A stretch of DNA of 64,000 bases from assembly GCA_014381825.1 (NCBI GenBank), contig JACNKX010000075.1, forward strand, positions 85,672 to 149,671. Direction: 5' to 3'. The notes beneath the pieces are model-generated. The model was not told where the DNA came from. It saw only the letters and a program-made list of their open reading frames with translations, and searched no databases. This DNA is from Planctomycetota bacterium. Its GTDB lineage: Bacteria > Planctomycetota > Planctomycetia > Pirellulales > Pirellulaceae. Below are positions 15,162 to 23,147 of the stretch, piece by piece. Within the stretch, counting starts at the first letter, position 1. Every line of letters begins with the position of its first letter. The position numbers were made by a program, and so were the translations under genes.

Positions 15162-16208
15162 ATGATGCAGTCAAGATTGAGGAAGGTAGCGGCTGGCGCA
15201 GCTTGCGCAGCAGCTTTGATGCTCGGTGTGTCCGAGGCGAGTGCCGGTTGGGGTTCGCATGGATCCAGCGGTGGTTCAAGTGGCGGTTCGTTTGGTTCCA
15301 GCGGCGGCTCGAGCGGAGGTAGCTCTGGCGGCTACATCAGCTATGGAAGTCATGGCAGCCACGGCAGCTGGGGACATCATCGCCGCGTCGTGGCAAGCTA
15401 CGGCAGCTCTGGCGGTAGCTCGGGTGGAAGCTCTGGTGGCTGGTACTCGCGATGGCATTGCTATCCGCGCGTACATCATCATCGGATTCGCGTCTATCAT
15501 CATTCCAGCGGTGGTTCCTATGGCAGCCATGGTTCGAGCGGCGGTTCCAGCGGTGGCAAAGTGATCTACTCATCGCCCGTTCAAAGCAGCGGCAAGTATT
15601 ACTCGGCACCTGTGCAGGACGACGCAGTTCCCGCAACTCCAGACGCGCCGGCAGCTCCTGCACCGCCCGCCGCGACTGAGCAAACGGGCACCACCAGCGA
15701 AGCAACGCTGACCGTGAACGTGCCGAATGAAGCTCGCGTTTTCGTAAACGGCGTGCGAACCACCAGCGTGGGGAGTGAGCGAAGTTATGTTTCGCGAGGC
15801 CTGCAATCTGGGTTCAACTACAGTTACGAGGTGCGTGCTGAAGTCGAACGGGACGGCAAGTTAGTTGAAGAGACGAAGATGGTCAGCCTGCAGGCTGGTC
15901 GTAACGCTCGCGTAAGCTTTGCCTTCGCCGCTGTAGAAGTTGCACCGTCAACCACTCTCACCCTGAACGTTCCCGCCGACGCCAAGGTCTTCTTAGCTGG
16001 CAACGAAACGTCCAGTGCGGGCGAAGTTCGTGAGTTCACCACGTCCAAGTTGGCCACTGGCGAATCGTGGGAGAACTACACGATTCGCGTCGACTTTGAA
16101 GTTGAAGGCCAAACTGTCAGCCGTGAAAAGACAATCACGCTGACCGCTGGCGAGGATCAACTCGTTAGCTTCGAGAACGAAGCCCAGCTTGTGGCAGCCG
16201 CTAACTAA
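15162..16208 (+). CDS. Secreted Gly/Ser-rich protein with two TIGR03000 domains
   Basis: A 348-residue exported protein. It has a signal peptide (KVAAGAACAAALMLGVSEASA), then about 130 residues of low-complexity SSGGSSGG repeats broken by His/Arg/Tyr-rich islands (HHRRVVASYG, RVHHHRIRVYHHSSGG) and an Ala/Pro linker. Two TIGR03000 domains follow (about 180-255 and 265-340), each beginning LTVNVP or LTLNVP and containing the RxYVSRGL-type or REFTTSKL motif. TIGR03000 is a planctomycete repeat of unknown role found in exported proteins. The protein is likely surface-attached. The start was chosen for the signal peptide and GAGGGG upstream. A terminator follows. Confidence 0.88.
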   Translation: MMQSRLRKVAAGAACAAALMLGVSEASAGWGSHGSSGGSSGGSFGSSGGSSGGSSGGYISYGSHGSHGSWGHHRRVVASYGSSGGSSGGSSGGWYSRWHCYPRVHHHRIRVYHHSSGGSYGSHGSSGGSSGGKVIYSSPVQSSGKYYSAPVQDDAVPATPDAPAAPAPPAATEQTGTTSEATLTVNVPNEARVFVNGVRTTSVGSERSYVSRGLQSGFNYSYEVRAEVERDGKLVEETKMVSLQAGRNARVSFAFAAVEVAPSTTLTLNVPADAKVFLAGNETSSAGEVREFTTSKLATGESWENYTIRVDFEVEGQTVSREKTITLTAGEDQLVSFENEAQLVAAAN

Positions 16209-16237
16209 CGGAATCGCTACAGCTAGATTGATATACA

Positions 16238-16275
16238 AAACCCTCGTGTCGCTCATAAGCGTCGCGAGGGTTTTT
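16238..16275 (+). terminator. Rho-independent terminator after the TIGR03000 gene
   Basis: AAACCCTCG and CGAGGGTTT form the outer stem, with an inner CGCT/AGCG pairing, and a TTTTT tract follows. The A-rich 5' side suggests it may also work on the other strand. Confidence 0.75.
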
Positions 16276-16386
16276 GTTTTTCTGTTTGGGCGCTGAAATA
16301 GGGCGAAAGGTTCGCCTGGATAATCTGCGCATGCCGATACTCAAAGCAATTCGCCAACCTCTCGCCCGTTCGCTATCTGGCCGACG

Positions 16387-17049
16387 ATGACTGCTCGCAA
16401 AACTAGTTGCCCAGAATTTCCTCTACACGGTTACTGGCGAATCGCTGTCAGTTTATTCCTGATCCTTCATGTCGTCGCCATTTTCATGCCGCCGTTTATG
16501 CTGCAGGCATCTGGGTCGGGCGGAACTTCGCCGATCGGCGAAGTTGTGATGAATACCCTCAGGCCTTACATCGACTTCGCGTTTCTCAATCACGGATACG
16601 CCTTTTTCGCACCGAATCCTGGCCCCAGCCACCTAATCCGAGCACGTATCGAATTCGAGGATGGACGAGAGCCGATCGAGGAGACATTTCCCGACCTCGA
16701 CGAGCAATGGCCCCGCCTGTTGTACCATCGTCATTTCATGCTCAGCGAGCAGCTCAACGCTCAATATCAACCACCGCAACTGCCACTTGAGATCCGCCAA
16801 GAGCCGGAACTTGCCGAACGATGGCAAACTGCTCGACGAATGTACGAACTGAAATGGCGGTCGTTCAAACAGCATCTAGAAGCTAAGCACGAAGCCTCAC
16901 ACGTAACGCTCACGCGCGTTCAACATCGAATGATTGATGTGTTCGAAGTCGGGGAGCAGAACAAACCGCTCGACGCACCCGACACCTTCTACGATCTGCG
17001 CGAAGATGGGTTCGTCCCGCAAGTCGAGTCTACGGGAGTCACTCCGTGA
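16387..17049 (+). CDS. Hypothetical membrane-anchored protein upstream of HTTM gene
   Basis: A 220-residue protein with one N-terminal transmembrane helix (WRIAVSLFLILHVVAIFMPPFML) and a soluble remainder containing LNHGYAFFAPNPGPSHLIRA and a Glu/Arg-rich helical part. The FFAPNPGPSHLIR stretch recurs in planctomycete proteins encoded next to HTTM proteins. Its stop overlaps the GTG start of the HTTM gene, so the two are translationally coupled and probably work as a membrane complex. Function unknown. Confidence 0.8.
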   Translation: MTARKTSCPEFPLHGYWRIAVSLFLILHVVAIFMPPFMLQASGSGGTSPIGEVVMNTLRPYIDFAFLNHGYAFFAPNPGPSHLIRARIEFEDGREPIEETFPDLDEQWPRLLYHRHFMLSEQLNAQYQPPQLPLEIRQEPELAERWQTARRMYELKWRSFKQHLEAKHEASHVTLTRVQHRMIDVFEVGEQNKPLDAPDTFYDLREDGFVPQVESTGVTP

Positions 17050-18047
17050 ACTCACTTCTTCAAGCCAGCAAGGAGTGGACGTCCGACGTTGTCGCGGGAT
17101 GGAACAAATTCTGGTTCACGCCCAGTGAACCGCACACGCTCTCTTTAATTCGAATTCTTGCCGGAGCGATGCTGCTCTACACTCACTTGGTTTGGTCCAA
17201 TGATCTCATCGCGTTCCTCGGACCAGACAGTTGGATTCCTGGTGAAGCCGCAAGAGAACTTCAACAAGGCAGCTACGCTTGGAGCCATCTCTGGTACATC
17301 GGCTCGCCTGGCGTTCTGTGGGCGCAGCATATCGTCGTTCTCATCATCATGGCGATGCTCATGGTGGGACTCTTCTCGCGCGTCACTTCCGTACTGGCCT
17401 GTTTGATCACGATCTCCTACTGTCATCGTCTCGAAGGAGCGTTGTTCGGACTCGATCAAGTCAACGCGATGCTGGCGACGTACTTAATGATCGGCCCTAG
17501 CGGCGCGGTCTACTCGGTTGACCGTTGGCTCGCGAAACGAAAGGCCGGCGGCTCGCTTGCGCCCCCCGTCGCCACCACGAACGGTAACATCGCGATCCGC
17601 TTGATTCAAGTGCATATGTGTGTGATCTATCTGTTCGGTGGCATCAGCAAGATGCGCGGTGAAATGTGGTGGGATGGTACAGCAGTCTGGTACGCAGTTT
17701 CGAATCTCGAGTATCAATCGCTCGACATGACATGGCTAGTTCGTTACCCATGGGTGATCGCGACACTCAGTCATGTCACGGTCTTCTGGGAAACCTTTTA
17801 CTGCTTCCTCGTCTGGCCTCGAGCGACGCGTCCGATTGTGCTCGCGTTGGCCGCTTGCGTTCATGGAGGAATTGCGCTGTTCCTTGGGATGATCACGTTC
17901 GGAGTCGCCATGATCATCGGTAACGCGGCATTTCTTCCATCAAGTTGGGTGGAAAACGCCTTGGCTTCCCTCATAAAACGTTGGAACGCCCCTCTTTCCG
18001 CCGAAACTACGACACCGTCACGTCGCCTGCCGAAACAATCGGTCTAA
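17046..18047 (+). CDS. HTTM domain membrane protein (vitamin K gamma-carboxylase-like)
   Basis: A 333-residue polytopic membrane protein with the HTTM domain (horizontally transferred transmembrane domain), related to the N-terminal part of vitamin K-dependent gamma-glutamyl carboxylase. Early motifs are SLIRILAGAMLLYTHLVWS and the ISYCHRLEGALFGLDQVN block with the conserved His/Gln positions; about eight hydrophobic segments can be traced. Bacterial members mostly lack a proven reaction. The start is a GTG overlapping the previous stop. Confidence 0.9.
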   Translation: MNSLLQASKEWTSDVVAGWNKFWFTPSEPHTLSLIRILAGAMLLYTHLVWSNDLIAFLGPDSWIPGEAARELQQGSYAWSHLWYIGSPGVLWAQHIVVLIIMAMLMVGLFSRVTSVLACLITISYCHRLEGALFGLDQVNAMLATYLMIGPSGAVYSVDRWLAKRKAGGSLAPPVATTNGNIAIRLIQVHMCVIYLFGGISKMRGEMWWDGTAVWYAVSNLEYQSLDMTWLVRYPWVIATLSHVTVFWETFYCFLVWPRATRPIVLALAACVHGGIALFLGMITFGVAMIIGNAAFLPSSWVENALASLIKRWNAPLSAETTTPSRRLPKQSV

Positions 18048-18096
18048 ACCGCTCTCCGATTCTTGGCGACGTGAATCCATGCCCTCGTTTCGCGGG

Positions 18097-18102
18097 TATA
18101 AT
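18097..18102 (+). promoter_or_regulatory. Consensus -10 box (TATAAT) ahead of the efflux adaptor gene
   Basis: A perfect TATAAT 36 bp before the ATG at 18138. No matching -35 box is visible at 16-18 bp, so it may depend on an activator or an alternative holoenzyme contact. Confidence 0.4.
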
Positions 18103-18137
18103 GGCGAGTTCTGTCCTTTCCCCAGCGTAGAACTATC

Positions 18138-19406
18138 ATGAAGGCTCGGTACAAGTTCATCATTTTTTTGCTGCTTCTCGGAGGGGTGTGCGCCGCCGCT
18201 TACAAACCAACCGCGGACTACTGGAAGAAACGCAACCAACCGACTTGGAAACAAGTCGAAACTAAGAAGGGCACGATCATCGCGGTCGTCAACTCGACCG
18301 GGACGGTCAAGCCTGTCCTTTCGGTTCAAATCGGTTCGTTTGTTTCCGGACCTATTAAAGATCTGTTCGTCAACTTCAATCAGGAAGTCGAAAAGGATCA
18401 GTTGTTGGCGACCATCGACGCTCGCATCTATGAAGCTTCCGTCGCAAGAGACCGAGCTGTACTTGCAACTACCATAGCGGAGATTGACCGCGCCGAAGCT
18501 CAACTTCAACAAGCGATCAACAGTGAAGAACGCGCCCTATCACTTCAGGAAGAAAACGAAGACTTCATTTCCGAGCAGGAACTCGACCAGCTGAAGTACA
18601 GTCGCATCGGGCTCGAAGCGGCGTTGAAAGTTTCGAAGGCGTCCGCCGATCAAGCCCAAGCCAACCTTGACAACTCTCTGGCAAACCTAGGCTACGCCGA
18701 AATCCGATCGCCTGTTAACGGAATGATTATCGATCGCAAGATCGACCCGGGCCAAACGCTTGCCGCACAGTTTCAGACACCGGAGCTGTTCGTCGTCGCT
18801 CCCGACATGCGAGAGAAGATGCACATCTATGCCTCGGTTGATGAAGCCGATATTGGATTAATTCGCGCGGCCCAAGAAAAGGGGCGGCCCGTCCACTTCA
18901 CCGTCGATGCCTATCGCGATGACTTGTTCGAGGGTGTGATCGAAGAGATTCGATTCAGCTCGACGGAACTTCAAAACGTCGTGACCTATCCGGTCATCAT
19001 CGCCGCGCCGAATCCCGACTTGAAGCTGCTGCCTGGAATGACGGCCAGCATTTCGTTTCGCGTCGACGAGAGCGAAGATATAATCCGCATTCCCAATTCG
19101 GCATTGCGGTTCTATCCCGACGTCAAACACGTTCGTGAGGAAGACCGCAAACTGCTCGAAGGGAAAAACTGGGAACAAGAAGCGGACGAGGACGACGACG
19201 TGGTTTTGTCTGCTCTCGAGAAAGCCGCCACGCGTAAGAAACGGAACCGGCGACACGTCTGGGTCGTGGATGGTGAATTCCTCAAGGCGATCGAAGTCGA
19301 AACAGGGCTGAGCGACAGCAAGTATTTCGAAATGGTCTCGGGCGACCTAAAGGAGGGCCAGAAGCTGGTGTCGGGCATCGAGCCCAAAAAGGGCTTTGGA
19401 TCGTAG
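18138..19406 (+). CDS. Periplasmic adaptor (membrane fusion) subunit, MacA-like
   Basis: A 422-residue adaptor with one N-terminal membrane anchor (FIIFLLLLGGVCAAAY). A lipoyl-like half motif (VVNSTGTVKPVLSVQIGSFVSG) follows, then a long coiled-coil hairpin (about 105-190, rich in Ala/Glu/Gln), the second lipoyl half (YAEIRSPVNGMIIDRKIDPG), a beta-barrel domain and a membrane-proximal domain. These proteins bridge an inner-membrane transporter to the outer membrane. An FtsX-type permease gene overlaps its 3' region, as in MacAB, but no ATP-binding subunit follows. An acidic insert (EADEDDD) lies near residue 350. Confidence 0.9.
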   Translation: MKARYKFIIFLLLLGGVCAAAYKPTADYWKKRNQPTWKQVETKKGTIIAVVNSTGTVKPVLSVQIGSFVSGPIKDLFVNFNQEVEKDQLLATIDARIYEASVARDRAVLATTIAEIDRAEAQLQQAINSEERALSLQEENEDFISEQELDQLKYSRIGLEAALKVSKASADQAQANLDNSLANLGYAEIRSPVNGMIIDRKIDPGQTLAAQFQTPELFVVAPDMREKMHIYASVDEADIGLIRAAQEKGRPVHFTVDAYRDDLFEGVIEEIRFSSTELQNVVTYPVIIAAPNPDLKLLPGMTASISFRVDESEDIIRIPNSALRFYPDVKHVREEDRKLLEGKNWEQEADEDDDVVLSALEKAATRKKRNRRHVWVVDGEFLKAIEVETGLSDSKYFEMVSGDLKEGQKLVSGIEPKKGFGS

Positions 19407-19416
19407 TGGTAATCAC

Positions 19417-20658
19417 ATGAACCTGTTGCTCACATTTCGCGTTGCCGTTCGCGCCCTCGCAAAGAACAAGATGCGGGCAGGGCTTACGGTGTTGGGAGTC
19501 GTGATTGGCATCGCGGCTGTGACGACGATGGTCTCGATCGGCCAGAGCGCCAGTGGCTTGGTGCAGGGGCAGTTCGAGTTACTGGGGACGAATGTAATCC
19601 TTGTCTTTCCCGGCAGCCAACATCGCGGCGGCGTCCAACAGGGGTTAAGCATGACGCTCACGGCAGAAGACAGCGATGCGATCAACGAGGAGTGTCCGTC
19701 CGTCTTGGCGGCATCGCCGCTCGTTGGTGCGGGTGGACAGATCATCTACGGAAACTCCAATTGGAGCCCGAAGGAAATGCATGGCGTCGATCCGAATTAT
19801 CTCACAGTGCGCAACTGGCAACTCAAGCACGGAGGCTTCTTCACCGATCGCGACGTCAGTTCTGCCTCGAAGGTCTGCGTCCTCGGCCGTACGGTCGTCA
19901 AGCGACTCTTTCAAACGGCGAACCCGCTCGGTGAAACGATTCGAATTCGCAATATCCCGTTCGTCGTCGTCGGCGTTCTGGCAGAAAAAGGCGCGAACAT
20001 GGTCGGCGACGATCAAGATGATATCGTGCTATTGCCTTTCACCACGGTTCGCAAGCGACTCTACGGCTCCAACTTTAAGGACGTCCACGCAATCTTTGTA
20101 TCGGCCCGCTCCGTGAAACTAATGTCGGCCGCCGAAAGCGAAATCAACCAATTACTCTACGAGCGCCATCGTATTCCACCCGGCGAGCCACCGGACTTCA
20201 ATGTGCAGAATACAACTGAGATTGCCAACGTGCTGGGCGTCATTACCGGCACGTTAACGATGATGCTGGCTTCGATCGCTGGTATTTCGCTGCTGGTTGG
20301 CGGAGTCGGCATCATGAACATCATGCTCGTTTCGGTCACGGAGCGGACGCGTGAGATCGGTATCCGCATGGCTGTTGGCGCGCGCGGGCGTGATATTTTG
20401 CGTCAGTTCCTGGTGGAAGCCGTACTGTTATCCTGCATCGGTGGAGTCATTGGCTTCGGGCTCGGCGTCAGTGCCTCGGCGGGAGTAACAACGCTGATCA
20501 ACTCGTTTACGTCCGGCACCAAGTGGCCAATCATTGTCTCGTTCGAGGCAGCGGTTGTTGCGATCCTCTTCTCCGCCTCGGTCGGCATCTTCTTTGGCTA
20601 CTACCCGGCGCGCCAAGCGAGTCGCCTCGATCCGATTGATGCCTTGCGTTACGAGTAG
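19417..20658 (+). CDS. MacB-like FtsX permease without ATPase domain
   Basis: A 413-residue ABC-type permease. TM1 (about 12-40) begins RVAVRALAKNKMRAGLTVLGVVIGIAAVTTM, followed by a periplasmic MacB core domain (about 45-255) and a C-terminal FtsX domain with three membrane helices (about 285-410). The coupling motif is GGVGIMNIMLVSVTERTREIGIRMAVGA. MacB itself carries an N-terminal ATPase; here that part is absent and no ATPase gene is adjacent, so it must be supplied from elsewhere. The ATG at 19417 was preferred over a TTG at 19396 that overlaps the adaptor gene. Confidence 0.9.
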   Translation: MNLLLTFRVAVRALAKNKMRAGLTVLGVVIGIAAVTTMVSIGQSASGLVQGQFELLGTNVILVFPGSQHRGGVQQGLSMTLTAEDSDAINEECPSVLAASPLVGAGGQIIYGNSNWSPKEMHGVDPNYLTVRNWQLKHGGFFTDRDVSSASKVCVLGRTVVKRLFQTANPLGETIRIRNIPFVVVGVLAEKGANMVGDDQDDIVLLPFTTVRKRLYGSNFKDVHAIFVSARSVKLMSAAESEINQLLYERHRIPPGEPPDFNVQNTTEIANVLGVITGTLTMMLASIAGISLLVGGVGIMNIMLVSVTERTREIGIRMAVGARGRDILRQFLVEAVLLSCIGGVIGFGLGVSASAGVTTLINSFTSGTKWPIIVSFEAAVVAILFSASVGIFFGYYPARQASRLDPIDALRYE

Positions 20659-20835
20659 CCGCAAAACCTTTGACATGCGATTCAAGCAACGCCACGCGGG
20701 CTTTGGCCTCGGGAATATGTGGCTGCAACTCCGGTCGTACAGAGAGGTTAAGAGACCGAAAACGGCACGACCCGCGGGAGCGACGTAGAATTGAGGTGGT
20801 GACGTATTAAACCGTGCAACAATCGGAGGCGTACG

Positions 20836-22080
20836 ATGACTAACAACACCTCTCACGAGTTCCAAGAAACGGTTGAGCTTCAGGGTCACATCATCGACAG
20901 TTTGATCCTGCCGAAGGTCCTCGACGCGATCATGATCGGCGGCGGTTCTTTTCAAATCGAGGACATCGCCGTCGGCCAAACGCGCCACGATGCCAGTTCT
21001 GCCCGCGTCGTCGTCGCAGCTCCAACGGCCCGTCAGCTCGACGAAATTCTTGCAACGATCTCAGACCATGGCGCCTCCCCAATTGCGAGCCACGACTGTC
21101 GATTGGTCAGTGCCGATTTGTCTGGAGCATTTCCAGAAGGGTTCTACAGCACAACCAACCAACGGACCGAAGTTCGTTTGAACGAATCATGGATCGAGGT
21201 TCAAGCACAGGAGATGGATTGTGGAATCGTCGTCGATGCAACGAAGAACGAGGCTCGCTGTGTTGCGATGACCGACGTCAAGATCGGGCAGCAGCTCGTG
21301 GTCGGCCACGCGGGGGTACGTGTCCGCCCGGAAGAGCGCAGTCTAACTTCGCACGGCTTCGAGTTTATGAACAGCGCCGTATCTACGGAAAAACCCAAGG
21401 GTGTCGCGACTCGTCAGATCGCGGAGCAGATGCAGGAAGCAAGAAGCTCTGGCCAAAAGATCCTGATCGTTGGTGGACCAGCCATCGTGCATACGGGCAG
21501 CGTCGATCACATGACCTGGCTAATACGGAACGGCTACGTACAAAAGCTGTTCGCCGGCAACGCACTCGCCACTCACGACATCGAACAAGCGATGTATGGC
21601 ACGAGTCTGGGCGTGCATCTGCAAAGCGGAGACATTATCGAAGCCGGGCACGAACACCACCTACGATCCATCAACCGCATTCGCCGCCTTGGCGGCATTC
21701 AGCAAGCGGTGGAAACCGAACAACTGAAGTCGGGTATCATGTACGAATGCGTCAAGAACGACGTCGACTTCCTATTGGCGGGCAGCATCCGAGATGACGG
21801 CCCGTTGCCTGAAGTGATCACCGATGCGTTAGAAGCTCAGCGTCAAATGCGAGAGCGTGTGCGCGATGTTTCGTTCTGTTTAATGATTGCCACGACGTTA
21901 CATTCCATTGCCGTCGGCAACTTACTCCCAGCCTGGGTGAGAGTCGTTTGTGTCGACATCAATCCATCCACTGTCATTAAGCTGAGCGATCGCGGCTCGT
22001 GGCAAACCGTGGGCTTGGTGACCGACGTCGAGCCATTCTTGCGAGCACTTGTCGAGGATCTCAAAGGGAGATCGTCATGA
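20836..22080 (+). CDS. Ornithine cyclodeaminase of the LOR/SDH-TIGR00300 type
   Basis: A 414-residue protein matching the TIGR00300/LOR-SDH family, the domain that forms the C-terminal half of cyanobacterial AgrE/ArgZ-type enzymes and the archaeal ornithine cyclodeaminase. It would turn L-ornithine into L-proline and ammonia using NAD+. The nucleotide-binding part is KILIVGGPAIVHTGSVDHM (about 215-235) and the N-terminal part ETVELQGHIIDSLILPKVLD is the family start. GGAGG lies before the ATG. The stop overlaps the next ATG (ATGA), tying it to the arginine dihydrolase-like gene, so the two together would convert arginine to proline. Confidence 0.85.
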   Translation: MTNNTSHEFQETVELQGHIIDSLILPKVLDAIMIGGGSFQIEDIAVGQTRHDASSARVVVAAPTARQLDEILATISDHGASPIASHDCRLVSADLSGAFPEGFYSTTNQRTEVRLNESWIEVQAQEMDCGIVVDATKNEARCVAMTDVKIGQQLVVGHAGVRVRPEERSLTSHGFEFMNSAVSTEKPKGVATRQIAEQMQEARSSGQKILIVGGPAIVHTGSVDHMTWLIRNGYVQKLFAGNALATHDIEQAMYGTSLGVHLQSGDIIEAGHEHHLRSINRIRRLGGIQQAVETEQLKSGIMYECVKNDVDFLLAGSIRDDGPLPEVITDALEAQRQMRERVRDVSFCLMIATTLHSIAVGNLLPAWVRVVCVDINPSTVIKLSDRGSWQTVGLVTDVEPFLRALVEDLKGRSS

Positions 22081-22925
22081 GTCATCAAGCTCGCATATTG
22101 ATGTGTCGACCGGACTTCTACGGAATCGAGTACGAAATCAACCCGTGGATGAACACCGAGCGACCAACCGATCATGCAACGGCCGTCACGCAGTGGAGCG
22201 ATCTGCATCGGATCCTCAACGAACACGGCGCTCGAATCGAGTTGCTTCCGCCAGTCGCGGGACTGCCCGACCTCGTCTTCACGGCCAACGCCGCACTCAT
22301 CTACCGCGATCGCGCCATCTGCTCACGCTTTCGGCATGTCCAACGTCAAGGCGAAGAGCAACACGACGCAGCGTGGCTTTCCGCGAATGGGTTTACGGTA
22401 GAATCGTTGCCCGACGATCACTTCTTCGAAGGTGCCGGAGACGCATTGTTCTGCGGCGACACTTTGTTTGCTGGTTATCGAATGCGAAGCCAAGCGGCCA
22501 GCCACCAACTGGTCGCGAAGCGAATCGGACGCCGCGTGATACCGCTCGAGCTAGTCGATCCGTATTACTATCACCTGGACACTTGCTTTTGTCCGCTCAC
22601 ACAAGAAATGGCGGCTTACTACCCGGGAGCCTTTGACGATTACGGACGCAAAGCCCTCGCCGAGTACATTCCGACATTAATTGAGGTCGACAAAGACGAA
22701 GCTCGCTCGTTCGCCTGCAACGCGGTCGTCGTCGGCTCGACGGTGACCACCAACACAGGTTGCCCCTTCTTCCACGAGCAGCTTCGGGCGATGGGATTTA
22801 CCCCTGTCGCAACGCCACTCAGCGAGTTCGTCAAAGCGGGCGGAAGCGCCAAGTGCCTGACGCTTCGGCTTGATGGCGAGGAAGCCGCGCGCTGGCGAAC
22901 GCTGAATTCAATCCTGAGCGAGTAG
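22077..22925 (+). CDS. Arginine dihydrolase-like amidinotransferase-family enzyme
   Basis: A 282-residue protein of the guanidine-modifying (amidinotransferase) superfamily. Visible active-site positions are the acidic/Asn site in DLVFTANAAL, EGAGDALF, His166 (HLDTCF) and the nucleophile C260 (GGSAKCLTLRL). In cyanobacteria the related N-terminal domain of AgrE/ArgZ hydrolyses arginine to ornithine, CO2 and 2 NH3. Here it is a separate gene, coupled by ATGA to the ornithine cyclodeaminase gene. The start at 22077 is fixed by that overlap; the frame is open further upstream. Dimethylargininase or arginine deiminase activity is the main alternative, but the partner favours dihydrolase. Confidence 0.85.
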   Translation: MSHQARILMCRPDFYGIEYEINPWMNTERPTDHATAVTQWSDLHRILNEHGARIELLPPVAGLPDLVFTANAALIYRDRAICSRFRHVQRQGEEQHDAAWLSANGFTVESLPDDHFFEGAGDALFCGDTLFAGYRMRSQAASHQLVAKRIGRRVIPLELVDPYYYHLDTCFCPLTQEMAAYYPGAFDDYGRKALAEYIPTLIEVDKDEARSFACNAVVVGSTVTTNTGCPFFHEQLRAMGFTPVATPLSEFVKAGGSAKCLTLRLDGEEAARWRTLNSILSE

Positions 22926-23096
22926 ACCGCCTCCCACGTCCTCGGCGAATTCATCGAGTACCGATTCCCGCTGCCGGCGCCGGCGCTTTGACAGCAGTTT
23001 CCTAGCGAGATAGAAGACCGAAGCCTCGACGTTGCGGACCGATTTTGTCAATAATATGCTGAGTTCGCGCATCTTGTGGAAAGTTAACCTGCGCAC
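22908..23096 (-). CDS. Doubtful small basic protein
   Basis: A 62-residue frame (internal ATG at 23072 gives 54) ending within the arginine dihydrolase gene. It is basic in the middle (KLLSKRRRRQ) and ends with an acidic/glycine tail (DEFAEDVGGGLL). No family match and no good Shine-Dalgarno sequence. It is kept only because the amino-acid pattern is not obviously random. Confidence 0.25.
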   Translation of the reverse strand: MRRLTFHKMRELSILLTKSVRNVEASVFYLARKLLSKRRRRQRESVLDEFAEDVGGGLLAQD

Positions 23097-23147
23097 AATA
23101 CCATCCTGCTAGTTGCCCCCGCCTGGCGATCCATGCTGGAGTTTTGG

